64,000 nucleotides of DNA, taken from the NCBI RefSeq assembly GCF_018614055.1, contig NZ_JAGGPB010000020.1:124001-188000 (forward strand), read 5' to 3'. This document shows, piece after piece, positions 61,586 to 64,000 of this stretch (position 1 is the first letter of the stretch; each line of letters opens with the position of its first letter). This DNA is from Streptomyces sp. ISL-98 (GTDB lineage Bacteria > Actinomycetota > Actinomycetes > Streptomycetales > Streptomycetaceae). The notes beneath the pieces were generated by a model. It was given only the letters and a program-made list of their open reading frames with translations. It had not been told where the DNA came from and did not search any database. Both the position numbers and the translations under genes were made by a program.

Positions 61586-62847
61586 TGAGTACAAGCACTG
61601 TCTCCGCCGTGAGCGCGGCGCCCAAGAAGAGCGCCCGCCGCAAACTGTCCACCCCTGTCGTCCTGCTGATCATCGCGGGCGGGCTCGCCCTGGTCTCTCT
61701 GGTCCGCATCATCAGCGGCGCCGACGACCTGACCTCCGTCGGCCAGGTCTCCGGCGCGCTCCAGCTCGCCATCCCGATCGGCCTCGCCGGTCTCGGCGGC
61801 CTCTGGGCCGAGCGCGCGGGCGTCGTCAACATCGGCCTCGAAGGCATGATGATCCTCGGCACCTGGTTCGGCGCCTACGCCGGCTACCAGTGGGGTCCGT
61901 GGACGGGTGTCGCCTTCGGCATCCTCGGCGGCGCGATCGGCGGTCTGCTGCACGCGATCATCACGGTCACCTTCGGCGTGAACCACATCGTCTCCGGTGT
62001 GGCCATCAACATCCTCGCCGTCGGCGCCACCCGCTACCTGTCCAACTTCACCTTCGACAAGGTCGAGGGCGGTTCCTCCAAGCAGTCCCCACGGATCGAC
62101 TCGATCACCTCGGTCACCGTTCCAGGGTTGTCGGACTGGCTACGGGACCTGCAGGGCAAACACTGGTTCTTCATCTCGGACGTCGCCGGCGTCCTCGGCG
62201 GCCTGGTGACCAACCTGTCGCTGCTGACCATCGTTGCGCTGCTGCTGATCCCGGCCACCATCTGGATCCTCTGGCACACGGCCTTCGGCCTGCGGCTGCG
62301 CTCCTGCGGTGAGAACCCGATGGCCGCCGAGTCCCTCGGCGTCAACGTCTACAAGTACAAGTACATCGCCGTCGTCGTCTCCGGCGGACTCGCCGGTCTC
62401 GCGGGCGCCTTCCTGGCCATCGTCGCCACCGGCATCTACCAGGAGGGCCAGACCGGCGGCCGCGGCTACATCGGTCTCGCCGCGATGATCTTCGGTAACT
62501 GGATGCCCGGCGGAATGGCGCTCGGCGCCGGACTCTTCGGCTTCACCGACAGCCTCAAGCTGCGCGGTGGCGCCGAGAACGTCCACGCGATGCTGCTCCT
62601 GCTGGCGATCCTGCTGGTGATCGTCGTGCTCTGGCAGCTGTACAAGAAGAAGTACCTGCCCGCCCTGATCTCCGCCGTCGTCGCCGGGGTGCTGTTCACC
62701 TGGTACGCGCTGACGGACGAGGTCCCGAGCCAGTTCGTGGACGCCGCGCCGTACGTCACCACGCTGCTCGTCCTGGCACTCTCCGCCCAACGGCTCCGCA
62801 TGCCGAAGGCGGACGGCATGCCGTACCGCAAGGGCCAGGGCAAATGA
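61585..62847 (+). CDS. Nucleoside ABC transporter permease 2
   Basis: The 420-aa permease resembles the first (GLWAERAGVVNIGLEGMMILGTWFGA; FGVNHIVSGVAINILAVGATRYL; RGYIGLAAMIFGNWMP) but has a longer periplasmic loop (about 160-200) and a Ser/Lys N-terminal tail. The start overlaps the previous stop by TAATG and its own stop overlaps cytidine deaminase by ATGA, so uptake and deamination are co-translated. Confidence 0.95.
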   Translation: MSTSTVSAVSAAPKKSARRKLSTPVVLLIIAGGLALVSLVRIISGADDLTSVGQVSGALQLAIPIGLAGLGGLWAERAGVVNIGLEGMMILGTWFGAYAGYQWGPWTGVAFGILGGAIGGLLHAIITVTFGVNHIVSGVAINILAVGATRYLSNFTFDKVEGGSSKQSPRIDSITSVTVPGLSDWLRDLQGKHWFFISDVAGVLGGLVTNLSLLTIVALLLIPATIWILWHTAFGLRLRSCGENPMAAESLGVNVYKYKYIAVVVSGGLAGLAGAFLAIVATGIYQEGQTGGRGYIGLAAMIFGNWMPGGMALGAGLFGFTDSLKLRGGAENVHAMLLLLAILLVIVVLWQLYKKKYLPALISAVVAGVLFTWYALTDEVPSQFVDAAPYVTTLLVLALSAQRLRMPKADGMPYRKGQGK

Positions 62848-63245
62848 CGGACGCCGCGGTCAAGGCCGACTGGGACGCCCTGAAGGAGGCGGCGCGCGAG
62901 GCGATGTCCCATGCGTACGCCCCCTACTCGGGCTACCCGGTCGGCGCCGCGGCCCTCGTCGACGACGGCCGCACGGTCGTCGGCTGCAACGTCGAGAACG
63001 CGTCGTACGGCCTCTCGCTGTGTGCCGAGTGCGGCCTCGTGTCGCAGCTCAACGCCACGGGCGGCGGCCGTCTGACGCACTTCGTGTGCGTCGACGGCCG
63101 GGGCGACATCCTGATGCCGTGCGGCCGCTGTCGTCAGCTGCTGTACGAATTCGGGGGCCCCGCACTCCTCCTGGAGACGTCGACGGGCATCCGTACGCTC
63201 GCCGACATGCTTCCCGACGCGTTCGGGCCACAGCACCTGGCATGA
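62844..63245 (+). CDS. cdd: Cytidine deaminase
   Basis: The 133-aa enzyme converts cytidine and deoxycytidine to uridine forms. Zinc ligands are in CAECG and PCGRCRQLL and the catalytic Glu in VENASYGLSLCAE. The Streptomyces form is the short homotetrameric class. It is directly coupled to the nucleoside permeases. Confidence 0.95.
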   Translation: MTDAAVKADWDALKEAAREAMSHAYAPYSGYPVGAAALVDDGRTVVGCNVENASYGLSLCAECGLVSQLNATGGGRLTHFVCVDGRGDILMPCGRCRQLLYEFGGPALLLETSTGIRTLADMLPDAFGPQHLA

Positions 63246-63250
63246 CGAAC

Positions 63251-63297
63251 CGGCCCTTCCGACACGGCATCATCCGGTCGGAAGGGCCGCTGCGTTT
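63251..63297 (+). terminator. Terminator/attenuator between cdd and deoA
   Basis: A perfect 13-bp stem (CGGCCCTTCCGAC and GTCGGAAGGGCCG) with a 13-base loop is followed closely by GTTTTCTC, the T-run expected of an intrinsic terminator. Confidence 0.8.
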
Positions 63298-63305
63298 TCT
63301 CATCT

Positions 63306-63317
63306 CTATGCGCGTAG
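63306..63317. promoter_or_regulatory. Candidate operator of a nucleoside regulon, site 3
   Basis: CTATGCGCGTAG differs at one base from the perfect palindrome at 58814 and is 35 bases before the deoA start. Confidence 0.65.
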
Positions 63318-63351
63318 AAACACTCTCCGTACGCCGGAAGGAACCCACTCC

Positions 63352-64000
63352 ATGGACGTCATCTCCGTCATCCGAACCAAGCGTGACCGGGGCGAACTGA
63401 GCCCAGAGCAGATCGACTGGGTCATCGACGCGTACACGCGCGGCGAGGTCGCCGACGAGCAGATGTCCGCCCTGGCCATGGCGATCCTGCTCAACGGCAT
63501 GAACCGCACCGAGATCGCCCGCTGGACGGCGGCGATGATCGCCTCCGGCGAGCGCATGAACTTCGACTCGCTCTCCCGCCCCACCGCCGACAAGCACTCC
63601 ACGGGCGGCGTCGGCGACAAGATCACGCTGCCGCTGGCCCCCCTCGTCGCCGCGTGCGGCGCGGCCGTGCCCCAGCTCTCCGGACGCGGCCTCGGCCACA
63701 CCGGCGGCACGCTCGACAAGCTGGAGTCCATCCCCGGCTGGCGCGCACTGCTCTCCAACGAGGAGATGCTCAACGTCCTGGAGTCCACCGGCGCGGTCAT
63801 CTGCGCGGCGGGCGACGGCCTGGCCCCTGCCGACAAGAAGCTCTACGCCCTGCGCGACGTCACGGGCACGGTCGAAGCCATCCCGCTGATCGCCTCCTCC
63901 ATCATGTCGAAGAAGATCGCCGAGGGTACGGGCTCGCTCGTCCTGGACGTCAAGGTCGGCTCCGGTGCCTTCATGAAGAACATCGAGGACGCCCGCGAGC
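63352..64000 (+). CDS. deoA: Thymidine phosphorylase, 5-prime part
   Basis: The first 216 residues are visible: MDVISVIRTKRDRGELSPEQ, then KHSTGGVGDKITLPLAPLVAACGAAVP (phosphate and nucleoside site), SGRGLGHTGGTLDKLES and SSIMSKKIAEG. The enzyme splits thymidine or deoxyuridine to base and deoxyribose-1-phosphate. GGAAGGA precedes the ATG. It is cut by the window end. It continues the cdd/nucleoside uptake set after an attenuator and has its own CTATGCGCGTAG box. Confidence 0.94.
   Translation, partial: MDVISVIRTKRDRGELSPEQIDWVIDAYTRGEVADEQMSALAMAILLNGMNRTEIARWTAAMIASGERMNFDSLSRPTADKHSTGGVGDKITLPLAPLVAACGAAVPQLSGRGLGHTGGTLDKLESIPGWRALLSNEEMLNVLESTGAVICAAGDGLAPADKKLYALRDVTGTVEAIPLIASSIMSKKIAEGTGSLVLDVKVGSGAFMKNIEDARE

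Overview
The window is high-GC actinobacterial chromosome, almost certainly Streptomyces. It is densely packed, uses many GTG/TTG starts and stop/start overlaps (ATGA, TGATG, GTGA, TTGA), and carries an AfsA/ScbR-type gamma-butyrolactone (GBL) locus, a sdhCDAB operon, tandem ECF sigma modules, several secreted wall enzymes and a Kdn/sialic-acid wall-polymer cluster. I see no tRNA, rRNA, CRISPR array, IS element or integrase. The window looks like core chromosome with a few accessory patches.

Layout. (1) 0-4 kb: ene-reductase, a TetR regulator with its own ARE box, then a GBL receptor divergent from an AfsA-type GBL synthase with a second ARE box between them, closed by a strong terminator. 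(2) 4-10.9 kb: rocD; glyA behind a ZTP (pfl) riboswitch; an ECF sigma factor with a membrane partner; trpS; a 2H phosphoesterase. (3) 10.9-14.7 kb: four genes matching the decaprenyl-phosphoryl-arabinose pathway (DprE2, DprE1, PAP2 phosphatase, UbiA-type phosphoribosyltransferase). (4) 14.8-21.3 kb: YihY protein, D-Ala-D-Ala carboxypeptidase, metallophosphoesterase, and a small TetR regulon whose promoter carries two copies of a 14-bp palindrome. (5) 21.4-25.5 kb: sdhCDAB on the minus strand, then an OHCU decarboxylase gene with no normal start codon. (6) 25.7-40.2 kb: hexosaminidase, small membrane proteins and lipoproteins, a long PGRP amidase with FG-GAP repeats, a GNAT gene with a probable ATT start, two tandem ECF sigma/membrane-partner modules, and an L,D-transpeptidase. 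(7) 40.4-44.7 kb: methylmalonyl-CoA-mutase-like large subunit, LysE exporter, SnoaL-like protein, aldehyde dehydrogenase.

(8) 45-56.1 kb is the most distinctive part. It is a nonulosonate glycopolymer locus with a GT29-type sialyltransferase carrying motifs L, S and VS, a GT8-TPR-pyruvyltransferase fusion, a polysialyltransferase-like protein, a GT2 enzyme, a second putative glycosyltransferase, a cytidylyltransferase fused to a KdsC-like HAD phosphatase, a short NeuB-type synthase and a GT52-like transferase. No UDP-GlcNAc 2-epimerase or acetyltransferase is present, which fits Kdn rather than Neu5Ac, and S. coelicolor is known to carry a Kdn teichulosonic acid in its wall. (9) 56.3-64 kb: M20 amidohydrolase, then nucleoside uptake and salvage (BMP lipoprotein, ABC ATPase, two permeases, cytidine deaminase, thymidine phosphorylase cut by the window end). 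Three near-identical CTAYGCGCGTAG palindromes precede the lipoprotein, the ATPase and the phosphorylase and suggest one local repressor regulon.
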